Below, one piece after another: positions 17,519 to 26,211 of a stretch of 42,918 nucleotides of DNA. Every line of letters begins with the position of its first letter. Position 1 is the stretch's first letter. This DNA comes from Gammaproteobacteria bacterium. Its GTDB lineage: Bacteria > Pseudomonadota > Gammaproteobacteria > Pseudomonadales > Azotimanducaceae. Where the stretch lies: assembly GCA_028821125.1 (NCBI GenBank), contig JAPPHD010000020.1, positions 1 to 42,918 of the forward strand, in the 5' to 3' direction. Both the position numbers and the translations under genes were made by a program. A model generated the notes under the pieces. It searched no databases. It had not been told where the DNA came from and was given only the letters and a program-made list of their open reading frames with translations.

Positions 17519-18544
17519 ATGGCGACCATCCTGTCGACGAGCGGCGTCTCGAAACGCTTTGGCGACCTCGACGCGCTGAACGGCGTCTCGCTGGAAATTC
17601 GCGAAGGCGAGTTCTTCACCGTCGTCGGACCCTCGGGAAGCGGCAAGTCGACCTTTCTGCGGATACTTGCGGGGCTGGAAGCGCCGGACGCCGGCCGCGT
17701 CCGCCTGCGCGGGGAAGACATTACGGAAGTCCCGGCGAACCGGCGCCCCACCTGCATGGTGTTCCAGAACCTGGCGCTCTTCAGCCACCGGACCGTGGGC
17801 GAGAACATCGAGTTTTCGCTGAAGATGAAACGGGTAGCGCAGCGGGAACGGCGGGAGCGCGCCCTGGAAACCATGCGCATCGTGCGCCTGCCGGAGTCCT
17901 ACTATTCCCGCCGGGTGACCCAGTGCTCGGGCGGCGAGCGGCAGCGCGTGGCGCTCGCCCGCGCACTGGCGTCCGACCCGGAGATACTCTTCTTCGACGA
18001 GCCGCTGTCTTCCATCGACTACCGGTTGCGGAAGATCCTCGAAGTCGAAATGAAAGACCTGCACCGCCGTACCCGCAAGACCTTCGTTTACATCACCCAC
18101 AGCCTGGAAGAGGCGATGGTGATGTCCGACCGCGTCGCCATCCTGAACGAGGGACGGGTGGTGCAGACGGGCACGCCGGCGGAGATCTACTATCGCCCCG
18201 CCAATTGCTTCGTCGCCGAGTTCATGGGCGAGGTCAACGTCTTCGAACTCAACGACGGAAAGATCGTTGAACTGGAAGTCCCGGCGCCGGGCACCCTGTC
18301 CGGGTACCTGGTCGTCCGGCCGGAGTTCCTGCGCAAACTGGATGCAGGCGAGGTGGCCGATGTCCGCTTTGCGGCAACGGTGGCCAACGACTACATGCTC
18401 GGTTCCCGCACGCACTATCACTTGCGGGTGGGAGAGGTGGCGCTGGTGGCGGAAGTTTCCGCCGGCCAGTCTGCCACCCTGTGTCCCGGCGACCGGGCGG
18501 ACTGGGGTTTCGACCTCGCCGATTCAGCGCTCCTGACCGAGTGA
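17519..18544 (+). CDS. ABC transporter ATP-binding protein, PotA type
   Basis: 341 residues. Walker A is GPSGSGKST (G37-T45), the Q-loop is in MVFQNLALF, and the signature is CSGGERQRVALARAL, where the usual first residue Leu is Cys. Walker B is ILFFDEPLSSID and the switch His is in YITHSLEEAM. A C-terminal TOBE-like domain (about 235-341) follows, as in PotA/FbpC. It lies 20 nt after the binding-protein gene and its stop overlaps the next start by 1 nt (TGATG). It energises the importer on the cytosolic face. Confidence 0.93.
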   Translation: MATILSTSGVSKRFGDLDALNGVSLEIREGEFFTVVGPSGSGKSTFLRILAGLEAPDAGRVRLRGEDITEVPANRRPTCMVFQNLALFSHRTVGENIEFSLKMKRVAQRERRERALETMRIVRLPESYYSRRVTQCSGGERQRVALARALASDPEILFFDEPLSSIDYRLRKILEVEMKDLHRRTRKTFVYITHSLEEAMVMSDRVAILNEGRVVQTGTPAEIYYRPANCFVAEFMGEVNVFELNDGKIVELEVPAPGTLSGYLVVRPEFLRKLDAGEVADVRFAATVANDYMLGSRTHYHLRVGEVALVAEVSAGQSATLCPGDRADWGFDLADSALLTE

Positions 18545-19386
18545 TGCGCCGCCCCAATCCCGGTGTTTCGGCAATGCTCCCCGTGGCGGCGTTCTATTTC
18601 GCCGGCTTTGCCGTGCCGATCGGCATCGTTGCCTGGTACAGCCTCATGCCGGCGCGCACCTTCGATCTAGCCGCCAGCCCCACCATTGCGAACTATGTAA
18701 CGGCCTTTGCCGAAGGCTATTGGCGCCCCCTCTACTGGTCGGCGCTCGGCGCCGCAACGACCACGCTCATCTGCCTGGGGCTCGCCTGGCCCACAGCCAG
18801 GGCCATGCTGCGGGCCGGCCGGTGGGCGACGCCCGTCGCGGTGCTCATCGCCCTGCCGGTGTTCATCTCGGAGAGCGTTCGCCTGTTCGGCATGGCGCTG
18901 TTCATGATGCCGGCCGGGGGCATCCTGGCCGGCAGCGTCGAGGCGCTGACCGGAACCTCGATCGGGTCGATCCTCTACACCCGGCCCGCCGCCCTGCTGG
19001 GCCTGGTGTACATCCACTTTCCCTTCGCGCTGTTTCCGCTGCTGCTCGGGCTGTCCCTGGTACCCGGGGAACAGGTCGAGGCGGCCCGCGACCTGGGCGC
19101 ATCCGGCTGGCAGGTGTTCCGCGAGATCGAGGCGCCGCTGGCGGCGCCGGGCGCGGCCATCGGCGCCCTGCTGTGCTTCGTGCTGACCCTTGGCGCCAAC
19201 GCGGAGATGCGCATCCTCGGCGGCCAGGCCGTTACCGTGATCACCCATGCCATCGAGCAGCGCTTCAGCTACGCCCAGGACTGGCCGCTGGGGTCGGCAC
19301 TTACCGTGCTGACGATCCTGGTCACGGCGGCGGCCGTTCTTCCGGTGCTCAGGCACCTGGACATCGACAGCCTGGCCCGCCGATGA
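18544..19386 (+). CDS. ABC transporter permease 1, PotB type
   Basis: 280 residues with about six hydrophobic helices. The cytoplasmic EAA loop that contacts the ATPase is EAARDLGASGWQVFREIEAP. The start at ATG 18544 overlaps the ATPase stop by 1 nt; an in-frame GTG further upstream inside the ATPase gene is not needed. Its stop overlaps permease 2 by 4 nt (ATGA). It forms the membrane channel with permease 2. Confidence 0.92.
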   Translation: MRRPNPGVSAMLPVAAFYFAGFAVPIGIVAWYSLMPARTFDLAASPTIANYVTAFAEGYWRPLYWSALGAATTTLICLGLAWPTARAMLRAGRWATPVAVLIALPVFISESVRLFGMALFMMPAGGILAGSVEALTGTSIGSILYTRPAALLGLVYIHFPFALFPLLLGLSLVPGEQVEAARDLGASGWQVFREIEAPLAAPGAAIGALLCFVLTLGANAEMRILGGQAVTVITHAIEQRFSYAQDWPLGSALTVLTILVTAAAVLPVLRHLDIDSLARR

Positions 19387-20183
19387 ACGCGCGTCCGCAA
19401 TCGTTTCCGGCTGCCCTGCGGCGAGGCTGGCTGCTCCTGGTGCTCGCCCTCCTCTACATCCCGATGATCTCCGTGGTGCTCGCCTCGCTCTCCAATACCC
19501 GGTACCTGCGCTTCCCGCACCCGGAATGGACCACCGGAGCCTATGCCGATGCGCTGGCGAGCTATACGACCGGGATGCTGCACATGACGAGTTTCAGGAT
19601 CGCGGTGCTTGTGGTGGCCGCCTCGGTGGTTCTCGCAACCTGCGGCGCCCTCGCGTTCGCGCGCTACGACTGGCGTGGGCGCCGTACGTTCCAGCGCTTG
19701 CTGATCCTGCCGCTGTTCTTTCCGCAACCGGTGCTGGGGCTGGCGCTGCTCGTCTACTTCACCGCACTCGGCATAACGCCGAACTGGCAGACCGCGGCAT
19801 TCGCACACCTCGTGTGGATCGTGCCGGTGGTGACGCTGGTCATCTCGATCCGCCTGTACGGCTACGACGCGATGCAGGAGGAGGCCGCCTTCGACCTGGG
19901 CGCGAGCCGCCTGCAGGTGCTGCGGGAGATCACGCTGCCGGCGCTGGCCCCGGGCATTGTCTCCGGCGCCCTTTTCGCATTCCTCTTGTCCTGGAGCAAC
20001 CTGCCCCTGTCCGTTTTCACCAGCGGCGCGGACACGACGTTGCCGGAGTGGCTTTTCTCTCGCACGGCAACGAACTACTCGCCCCTGGTTCCGGCAGTCG
20101 CCGTGATCGCCACCGCCGTCTCGGCCGCGGTGGTCGCCGTGGCCGTCCTCGGCCTGGCACTGATGCGGCGGAGCGCCAGGTAG
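19383..20183 (+). CDS. ABC transporter permease 2, PotC type
   Basis: 266 residues and six predicted membrane helices. The EAA loop reads EEAAFDLGASRLQVLREITLPALAPG, given here only in part as key residues E-E-A-A, D-L-G-A and L-P. The conserved SGALFAFLLSWSNLP run, typical of PotC, follows. The ATGA overlap with permease 1 shows translational coupling. The aminotransferase gene follows after a short gap, so transport and catabolism are probably co-expressed or adjacently regulated. Confidence 0.92.
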   Translation: MNARPQSFPAALRRGWLLLVLALLYIPMISVVLASLSNTRYLRFPHPEWTTGAYADALASYTTGMLHMTSFRIAVLVVAASVVLATCGALAFARYDWRGRRTFQRLLILPLFFPQPVLGLALLVYFTALGITPNWQTAAFAHLVWIVPVVTLVISIRLYGYDAMQEEAAFDLGASRLQVLREITLPALAPGIVSGALFAFLLSWSNLPLSVFTSGADTTLPEWLFSRTATNYSPLVPAVAVIATAVSAAVVAVAVLGLALMRRSAR

Positions 20184-20186
20184 CAC

Positions 20187-20221
20187 CGGTGTCGCCGACA
20201 CGGCGACGGCTTGGATACAAT
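20187..20221 (+). promoter_or_regulatory. Interlaced palindromes and possible -10 box before the aminotransferase gene
   Basis: GTCGCCG-ACA-CGGCGAC (20191-20207) and GTGTCG-C-CGACAC (20189-20201) overlap each other, followed by a TACAAT hexamer ending near 20221. This could be an operator over an internal promoter, or a simple hairpin in the transcript. There is no T-run, so it is unlikely to be a terminator. Confidence 0.3.
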
Positions 20222-20229
20222 GTTTCGAC

Positions 20230-21600
20230 ATGGCAGCAAAATCGGGACGCGTTGAATCAGAAACCATGAACGATGCTCGAACGAACTGGCCGCACCTGGG
20301 CCGGGAAGACCTCGAAAGCCACTGGTTGCCGTTCACCGACAACAAGACGTTCAAGAACGACCCCCGCCTGGTTGTCAGGGGCGACGGCGTATACCTGTGG
20401 AACCAGCGGGGTGAACGGCTGATCGACGGCTGTTCGGGGCTCTTCACCTGCGCGCTCGGCCACTGTCGTCCCGAAATCGCCGAGGCTGTGGCCGGGCAGC
20501 TCTCGGAACTCGATTTCATGACCTCGTTCCTCAGGAGCCATCCCCGCTCCTTCGAAGCGGCAAACCGGCTGACCGAAATTCTGCCGGATGCCCTGGACTA
20601 CGTGTTCTTCTGCAACTCCGGTTCGGAAGCCGTCGACACGGCGATGAAGATGTCGCTGCAGTACCACCTGGCCAGGGGCGAGGGGCAACGCAACCTGTTC
20701 GTCTCGCGCGAGCGCGCCTATCACGGTGTGAACCTCGGCGGCACCGCATTGAGCGGCATGGTGCGCAACCGGCAGGCGTTCGGCGCCCTGGCGCCGGGCG
20801 TGGTGCACATGCGGGCCACCTGGGACCCCGACCAGCGGTTCACCCGAGGCCAGCCCGAAAGAGGCGCGGAACTGGCCGACGACCTGGACCGCCATGTACG
20901 AACTTACGGCGCAGACCGCATAGCGGCCTGCTTCGTCGAACCGATTGCGGGCTCCACCGGCGTACTGGTACCTCCGGTGGGGTATCTGCAACGCCTTCGT
21001 GACATCTGCGACCAACACGGGATTCTGCTGGTGCTCGACGAAGTCATCACCGGATTCGGCCGAACCGGAAGCGCCTTTGCGGCGGATTCGTTCGATGTGC
21101 GGCCGGACATGCTTACCGTGGCCAAGGCTCTGACCAACGGGGCGCAACCCATGGGGGCGGTGGCCGTCAGCGACGACATCTACGACACCATCGTCAACGC
21201 GAGCCCGGACGATGCGGTCGAGTTCGCCCATGGCTATACCTTTTCCGCTCATCCGGCCGCTTGCGCGGCGGCCGTCGCGACGCTGGAGATCTATCGGCGG
21301 GAGCGGATTTTCGAGCGCGGCGCCGCCATGGCGAACACCTTCCTCGATGCCATGTTTTCCCTGCAGAACCTGCCGGCGGTTACCGACATCCGGGGTTACG
21401 GCATGCTGGCCGGTATCGATGTGGAACCGGATGGTGCGCCGGGGCTGCGAGGGCTACGGCTGCAACGGCGGCTGTTCGATGCGGGGCTGCACATCAAGAC
21501 GACCGGGGATGCCGCCATCGTCGCGCCGCCGCTGGTCGCGGAGGAAGAACACATCGACGCCATGCGCGGGATCCTCCATGACACGCTCAAGGAAGTTTAA
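20230..21600 (+). CDS. Class III PLP aminotransferase, probable taurine--pyruvate aminotransferase
   Basis: 456 residues from ATG 20230; the ATG at 20266 (MNDARTNW) is equally possible and would suit a promoter just upstream. The N-terminus SHWLPFTDNKTFKNDPR is typical of omega-amino acid:pyruvate transaminases. The cofactor site shows NSGSEAVDTAMK, the Asp of LVLDEVITGFGRTG and the Schiff-base Lys299 in VAKALTNG. The family uses beta-alanine, taurine and similar omega-amines. Xsc and phosphotransacetylase in the same cluster point to taurine, yielding sulfoacetaldehyde and alanine. No alanine dehydrogenase to recycle pyruvate is seen nearby. Without context the safe call is omega-amino acid:pyruvate transaminase. 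Confidence 0.82.
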   Translation: MAAKSGRVESETMNDARTNWPHLGREDLESHWLPFTDNKTFKNDPRLVVRGDGVYLWNQRGERLIDGCSGLFTCALGHCRPEIAEAVAGQLSELDFMTSFLRSHPRSFEAANRLTEILPDALDYVFFCNSGSEAVDTAMKMSLQYHLARGEGQRNLFVSRERAYHGVNLGGTALSGMVRNRQAFGALAPGVVHMRATWDPDQRFTRGQPERGAELADDLDRHVRTYGADRIAACFVEPIAGSTGVLVPPVGYLQRLRDICDQHGILLVLDEVITGFGRTGSAFAADSFDVRPDMLTVAKALTNGAQPMGAVAVSDDIYDTIVNASPDDAVEFAHGYTFSAHPAACAAAVATLEIYRRERIFERGAAMANTFLDAMFSLQNLPAVTDIRGYGMLAGIDVEPDGAPGLRGLRLQRRLFDAGLHIKTTGDAAIVAPPLVAEEEHIDAMRGILHDTLKEV

Positions 21601-21615
21601 TGGGGCTACGCCCCA
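21601..21615 (+). other. Small perfect hairpin directly after the aminotransferase stop
   Basis: TGGGGC-TAC-GCCCCA begins on the base after the TAA stop. It has no T-run, so it may serve as mRNA end protection or an intercistronic processing point rather than a terminator. The citrate synthase gene starts 44 bases later. Confidence 0.4.
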
Positions 21616-21658
21616 CCCCAACCCATTCACGAACAGGTCCGGCCGGGAGGAAACAGGC

Positions 21659-22798
21659 ATGACCGACGCAACGGAGGAAGTGCGCGTATATCGGGGTCTG
21701 AAGGGCGTGCACTTCGACCGCTCGCCCACGACCTACATCGACGGGCGAGCCGGGGAGTTGCGCTATTGGGGCTACTCGATACACGACCTCGCCGAACACT
21801 CGACATTCGAGGAAACCGCTTACCTGCTGCTGCACGGCCAGCTTCCCGATGCGGGCCAGCTCGAATCCTTCGAAGCGAGGCTGAAGGCCGGCCGCCGGTT
21901 GCCGGAGCCGGTGTTCGACATCATCGACCGGTGCCGGGGCGGCCATCCCATGGACGTGTTGCGTACGGCTGTCTCGGCACTCGGAGCGTTCGAGCCGAAC
22001 ACCGGGGATAGCGCCCAGGCAGTGCTTGAGCTGGGCATCAAACTGACCTCCCAGGTGCCGTTGATCGTTGCCGCGCACCATCGGATACGTTCCGGAGCGC
22101 CCCCCGTAAGCCCTGAGGACGAACTTGGCCATGCAGCGAACTTCCTGTACATGCTCACGGGCGAGGGGCCAAGCGAAAACGCCGCCCGGCTGATGGACCT
22201 CGACTTCGTGCTGCACGCCGAGCACGGCTCCAATGCCTCGTCGTTCACGGCCCGGGTGGTCACGGGCACGGGCGCGGACCTGCATGCGGCGGTCACCGCG
22301 GCCGTTGCGGCGCTTTCCGGGCCGGCCCACGGCGGCGCCGCCGAGAACGTGATGCAGATGGCGCGGGAAATCGGCGAACCCTCCCAAGCCGCCGCGTACG
22401 TGAAAGACAAGCGGAAAAAGCGGGAACCGATCATGGGCTTCGGACACCGCGTCTACCGCGCCGAAGACCCGCGGGCCCGGCACCTGCGGCGCGGTGTCGA
22501 GCGATTGTCGGAGGAAATGGGGGAGCCGCACTGGAACGGGATACTGAAAGCGGTGGTGGAGGCGATGCGGCCGTACGCGCGCCTTGGCGTCAACGTGAAC
22601 GTGGACTTTTATTCCGGCGTCATCTATCACCTGCTCGGCATCCCGCAGGATATCTTCGTGCCGATCTTCGCCGTGGGCCGGGTACCGGGATGGACGCTGC
22701 AGGTGTTGCAGCAGATGGACGGCAACATCCTGATTCGCCCCCTGCTGCAGTACAACGGCCCGGGGCTGCGCGGGTACGTTCCCATCGAAGAGCGCTGA
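21659..22798 (+). CDS. Citrate synthase family protein (citrate or 2-methylcitrate synthase)
   Basis: 379 residues, the short type I length. The catalytic triad is present: His214 (GPAHGGAAENVM), His253 (GFGHRVYRAEDPR) and Asp306 (VNVDFYSG). His179 (HAEHGSNASSF) and the C-terminal Arg residues for substrate binding are also in place. The ATG at 21659 has GGGAGG upstream. It lies between the taurine aminotransferase and phosphotransacetylase genes. The expected role is to draw acetyl-CoA made by Xsc/Pta into the TCA cycle. A methylcitrate role cannot be excluded, but no prpB, prpD or acnD is in view. This is an unusual member for a sulfonate operon. Confidence 0.9.
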   Translation: MTDATEEVRVYRGLKGVHFDRSPTTYIDGRAGELRYWGYSIHDLAEHSTFEETAYLLLHGQLPDAGQLESFEARLKAGRRLPEPVFDIIDRCRGGHPMDVLRTAVSALGAFEPNTGDSAQAVLELGIKLTSQVPLIVAAHHRIRSGAPPVSPEDELGHAANFLYMLTGEGPSENAARLMDLDFVLHAEHGSNASSFTARVVTGTGADLHAAVTAAVAALSGPAHGGAAENVMQMAREIGEPSQAAAYVKDKRKKREPIMGFGHRVYRAEDPRARHLRRGVERLSEEMGEPHWNGILKAVVEAMRPYARLGVNVNVDFYSGVIYHLLGIPQDIFVPIFAVGRVPGWTLQVLQQMDGNILIRPLLQYNGPGLRGYVPIEER

Positions 22799-22810
22799 TT
22801 CGGGCCGGCC

Positions 22811-23782
22811 ATGGAGTACCTGGAAGGTTTTGTCAGCCGCGCGCGAGACCTGAACCGCGGGGTTGTGTTCCCGGAGGGCGAAGAGCCGCGTGTGCTCGAA
22901 GCGGCAAGGCGGCTGGCAGACAGGGGAATCGCCGAGGTCACGCTGCTGGGCAATCGGGAGTCTGTGGAGGAAGCGGCTGCCGAACACGGGCTGCGGCTTT
23001 CGGGATTGCGGTTGATCGATCCCGCCGATTGCGCGATCCCGGAGGCGTATATCGATCTATACCTCGCCGACCGCCCCGGCAGGAAACCCGCCGCGGTCGC
23101 CCGGGCATTGCGCCGGCCCCTGTACTACGGCGTCATGATGGCCAAAGCCGGCGATGCGCATTGCATGGTGGCGGGCGCCCGGCACCCGACGCGGCGGGTG
23201 ATCGAAGCCGCCCGCCTGTGCGTCGGCCTGGACGAGGGCTGCTCCATTCCGTCCAGCTTCTTCGTCATGCTGGTTCCCGGGTGGGACGAGCCGCTGATGT
23301 TTGCGGACTGCGCGGTAAACGTCGAGCCGAGCGCTGAAGAACTGGCCGAGATCGCTCTGGCCACGGCAGGAAGCGCGGGCAGTCTGCTCAAACGAACGCC
23401 GCGGGTCGCGCTGCTGTCTTTCTCCACCATGAGCAGCGCCGCTCACCGGCGCGTGGACAAGGTGGTTGCCGCGCTGGACATTGTGCGGCGCCTGTCTCCG
23501 GATATCGCGGCCGATGGCGAGTTGCAGGCGGATGCCGCGCTCGTGCCGGAAATCGCGGACCGGAAGCTCGCCGGTGGGAGCCGTTTGGGGGGAGCGGCCA
23601 ACGTGTTGATCTTTCCGGATCTCGATGCCGGCAACATCGCCTACAAACTGGTGCAGCACCTCGCCGGCGCGACGGCCATCGGCCCGATTCTGCAGGGCTT
23701 CAAGTGCCCGCTTGCCGATCTTTCCCGGGGCGCCGAGGCGGACGAGATCGTCGCCACCACGGCGGTGACACTGTGTTTGTAA
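22811..23782 (+). CDS. pta: Phosphate acetyltransferase (short, single-domain form)
   Basis: 323 residues, matching the short Pta/phosphotransacetylase class without the DRTGG or P-loop N-terminal domains. Motifs include [15 protein letters not shown] near the N-terminus, [19 protein letters not shown], and C-terminal [16 protein letters not shown]. It converts acetyl phosphate plus CoA to acetyl-CoA. It starts 12 nt after the citrate synthase stop. Xsc releases acetyl phosphate, and pta commonly accompanies xsc, so this is very likely its partner even though xsc is on the other strand. Confidence 0.93.
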   Translation: MEYLEGFVSRARDLNRGVVFPEGEEPRVLEAARRLADRGIAEVTLLGNRESVEEAAAEHGLRLSGLRLIDPADCAIPEAYIDLYLADRPGRKPAAVARALRRPLYYGVMMAKAGDAHCMVAGARHPTRRVIEAARLCVGLDEGCSIPSSFFVMLVPGWDEPLMFADCAVNVEPSAEELAEIALATAGSAGSLLKRTPRVALLSFSTMSSAAHRRVDKVVAALDIVRRLSPDIAADGELQADAALVPEIADRKLAGGSRLGGAANVLIFPDLDAGNIAYKLVQHLAGATAIGPILQGFKCPLADLSRGAEADEIVATTAVTLCL

Positions 23783-23828
23783 TGCAGCGCCCTGCCGGAA
23801 CGATACCGGTGATGCGCAGCAGGCGGAT

Positions 23829-25601
23829 TTATCCCAGACGCAGCATCTCGGTTGGGTCGATGCCCGCCACACTCACCGGCGCTTTCATGGCATCGCGCCG
23901 GAACGGCTCGCCGAGTTCCTGGTTGACCACAACCTCGACCAGCGTGGTCACCCCCTGTTTCTGGGCTTCGCACCCTTCCCGTATGGCCTTGGCCAACTGT
24001 TCGCGGGTGGCCACGATCACGCCCTTCAGGCCGCAGGCCTCCGCTACGCGCGCATAGCTCACACCCCGGTCGAGTTCCGTGCCGACGAAGTTGTTGTCGT
24101 ACCACAGAATGGTGTTGCGTTTTTCCGCCCCCCACTGGTAGTTGCGGAAAACGACCATGGTCACGCCGGGCCACTCCTCGCGCCCGATCGAGCTCAGCTC
24201 GTTCATGGAAATGCCGAACGCGCCGTCGCCGGCAAAACCCACCACGGGCACGTCGGGGCAACCGATCTTGGCGCCCAGAATCGACGGGAAGCCGTACCCG
24301 CACGGCCCGAACAACCCCGGAGCCAGGTACTTGCGGCCTTCCTCGAACGTGGGGTACGCATTGCCGACGGCGCAGTTGTTGCCGATGTCGCTGGATATGA
24401 TGGCATCCACCGGCAAGGCGGTCTGCAGGACCCGCCAGGCCTGCCGGGCAGACATCAGCTCCGGCTCCCTTTCGCGCGCGTCCGCGTTCCAGGTGGTGCC
24501 GGGGTCGTCTTCCTCGTGGTCGAGGCTGGCGAGCATCTGCTGCCAGCCGCCCTTGGCCTTGTGGATGGCGAGCCTGCGCTCCTCGCGGCCGGCATCCCCC
24601 GCGGTGGACGAAAGCTGGTCGAGCAGTTGCCCCGCCACCAGCTTCGCATCGCCGCAGATGCCCACCGTCACCGGCTTGGTGAGCCCGATGCGGTCGGGGT
24701 TCATGTCGACCTGGATGATGCTCGCCTCGCTCGGCCAATAGTCTATGCCGTAACCCGGCAGGGTGGAGAACGGGTTCAGCCGGGTGCCCAGCGCCAGCAC
24801 CACATCCGCCCTGGCGATCAGCTCCATTGCCGCCCTCGAGCCGTTGTAGCCGAGCGGCCCGCAGGCCAGCGGGTGGCTGCCGGGAAAGCTGTCGTTGTGC
24901 TGGTAACCGTTGCACACGGGCGCGTCCAGCCGTTCGGCAAGGGCTTGGCACTCGGGGATGGCATCGCCGATCACCACGCCGGCGCCGGACAGGATCACCG
25001 GAAACTTCGCGCCCGAAAGGAGCGCCGCGGCCTTTGTGATTGCGGCAGCACCGCCCGCCGGACGCTCGAAATGCACGATCTGCGGCAGCTCGATGTCGAT
25101 GACCTGCGTCCAGAAGTCCCTGGGCACGTTGATCTGCGCCGGCGCGGAGCCGCGCAGCGCCTTGGCGATGACCCGGTTCAGCACCTCCGCCATGCGCGAC
25201 GGGTCGCGCACCTCCTCCTGGTAGCACACCATGTCCTTGAAAAGCGCCATCTGCTCCACTTCCTGGAACCCCCCCTGCCCCATTGTCTTGTTTGCCGCCT
25301 GGGGGGTCACCAGCAGCATTGGGGTGTGGTTCCAGTAGGCGGTCTTGATGGGCGTAATGAAGTTGGTGATGCCGGGACCGTTCTGGGCGATCGCCATGGC
25401 GATCTTTCCGGTCGCGCGCGTGTACCCGTCGCAGATGAAGCCGCCGTTGGATTCGTGGGCGACATCCCAGAACGTGATGCCCGCCGCCGGGAAGAGATCC
25501 GAGATCGGCATGAACGCGGAGCCGATAATGCCGAACGCGTGCTCGATGCCGTGCATCTGTAAAACCTTGACGAAGGCTTCTTCCGTAGTCATCTGTGTCA
25601 T
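23829..25601 (-). CDS. xsc: Sulfoacetaldehyde acetyltransferase
   Basis: 590 residues, standard for Xsc. This thiamine-diphosphate enzyme converts sulfoacetaldehyde and phosphate into acetyl phosphate and sulfite. The N-terminus MTTEEAFVKVLQMHGIEHAF, the PYR-domain Glu50 in AHESNGG, and the Xsc-type stretches GPGITNFITPIKTAYWNHTP and KTMGQGGFQEVEQMALF are strongly characteristic. The PP domain has GDGAFGISMNEL and the following N for Mg/TPP. The ATG at 25601 has GAAGGAG about 12 bases upstream; codon 4 is another Met. The gene is convergent with pta (46 nt between stops). Upstream on the same strand are a VOC gene and a SoxCD-like sulfite dehydrogenase, which could remove the sulfite. Confidence 0.95.
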   Translation of the reverse strand: MTQMTTEEAFVKVLQMHGIEHAFGIIGSAFMPISDLFPAAGITFWDVAHESNGGFICDGYTRATGKIAMAIAQNGPGITNFITPIKTAYWNHTPMLLVTPQAANKTMGQGGFQEVEQMALFKDMVCYQEEVRDPSRMAEVLNRVIAKALRGSAPAQINVPRDFWTQVIDIELPQIVHFERPAGGAAAITKAAALLSGAKFPVILSGAGVVIGDAIPECQALAERLDAPVCNGYQHNDSFPGSHPLACGPLGYNGSRAAMELIARADVVLALGTRLNPFSTLPGYGIDYWPSEASIIQVDMNPDRIGLTKPVTVGICGDAKLVAGQLLDQLSSTAGDAGREERRLAIHKAKGGWQQMLASLDHEEDDPGTTWNADAREREPELMSARQAWRVLQTALPVDAIISSDIGNNCAVGNAYPTFEEGRKYLAPGLFGPCGYGFPSILGAKIGCPDVPVVGFAGDGAFGISMNELSSIGREEWPGVTMVVFRNYQWGAEKRNTILWYDNNFVGTELDRGVSYARVAEACGLKGVIVATREQLAKAIREGCEAQKQGVTTLVEVVVNQELGEPFRRDAMKAPVSVAGIDPTEMLRLG

Positions 25602-25689
25602 GTCTGGATTGTTCTCCTTCCTCTGGCGATTTGCCGCGAACGCGCTTCCCAAGCTTGCGCAGGTTAACTCGACGATACCAGCCCGACTA

Positions 25690-26052
25690 TCACGACGCGG
25701 GTTCCCAAAGCTCGATCGCGTTTCCTTCCGGGTCGTGGATGCGGGCAAAGCGGCCGATGCCCTCCATCTCGCTTGCGTGGCTCACCTCGATACCCTCGGA
25801 CTTCAACTGTGCGGTCATCGCGTCCACGTCCGCCACGCGGAAATTCAGCATGAAAGCCTTGTCCCGTGCGAAATAGTCCGAGTCGGCAGCGAAGGGCGAG
25901 AAAACCGTGACCCCGGACTCGGTCACCCAGGGCGCCATCTCCATGTCTGTCGGAGCGGGATTGATGCCCAGGTGCTCCTGATACCATTCCGCAAGTCCTT
26001 CCGGGTTCTTGGCCCGAAAGAAGAATCCGCCGAATCCCTGAACGCTTTGCAC
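25690..26052 (-). CDS. Small VOC-superfamily protein
   Basis: 120 residues, one full glyoxalase-like unit. It opens with GFGGFFFRAKNPEGLAEWY, contains FMLNFRVADVDAMTAQL, and closes with RFARIHDPEGNAIELWEP, whose Glu is a candidate metal ligand. The first-strand His usual in metal-dependent members is replaced by Phe/Gly, so metal binding is doubtful. The start is GTG 26052 with AAGGAG five bases upstream. It lies between soxD-like and xsc genes on the same strand. Its role there is unknown; binding or handling a reactive aldehyde such as sulfoacetaldehyde is only a guess. Confidence 0.82.
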   Translation of the reverse strand: MQSVQGFGGFFFRAKNPEGLAEWYQEHLGINPAPTDMEMAPWVTESGVTVFSPFAADSDYFARDKAFMLNFRVADVDAMTAQLKSEGIEVSHASEMEGIGRFARIHDPEGNAIELWEPAS

Positions 26053-26211
26053 GCCGACTCCTTTCGATACAGGACTGCACGATCTACGCGTCGGCAGTCT
26101 AGCGAAGAGAAACCGCCTCCACCACACGGAGGGGTTCGATGCGCATGGGATCGTTCGGAAAATCGGGCGGCGCCTTACAGACGGTGCCGCTCGACGACCC
26201 GTGTTCCCGGC

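Noticed and set aside
18720-19382. In-frame extension of permease 2 upstream through permease 1
   Set aside because: The extension is an Arg/Gly-rich shadow; the ATG at 19383 overlapping the previous stop is the natural start.
16296-20183. Calling the importer a spermidine/putrescine transporter by name
   Set aside because: Family similarity only; the neighbouring sulfonate genes point to another substrate, so no pot gene symbols were given.
23783-23828. Terminator between convergent pta and xsc
   Set aside because: Only short imperfect inverted segments and no T-run on either strand.
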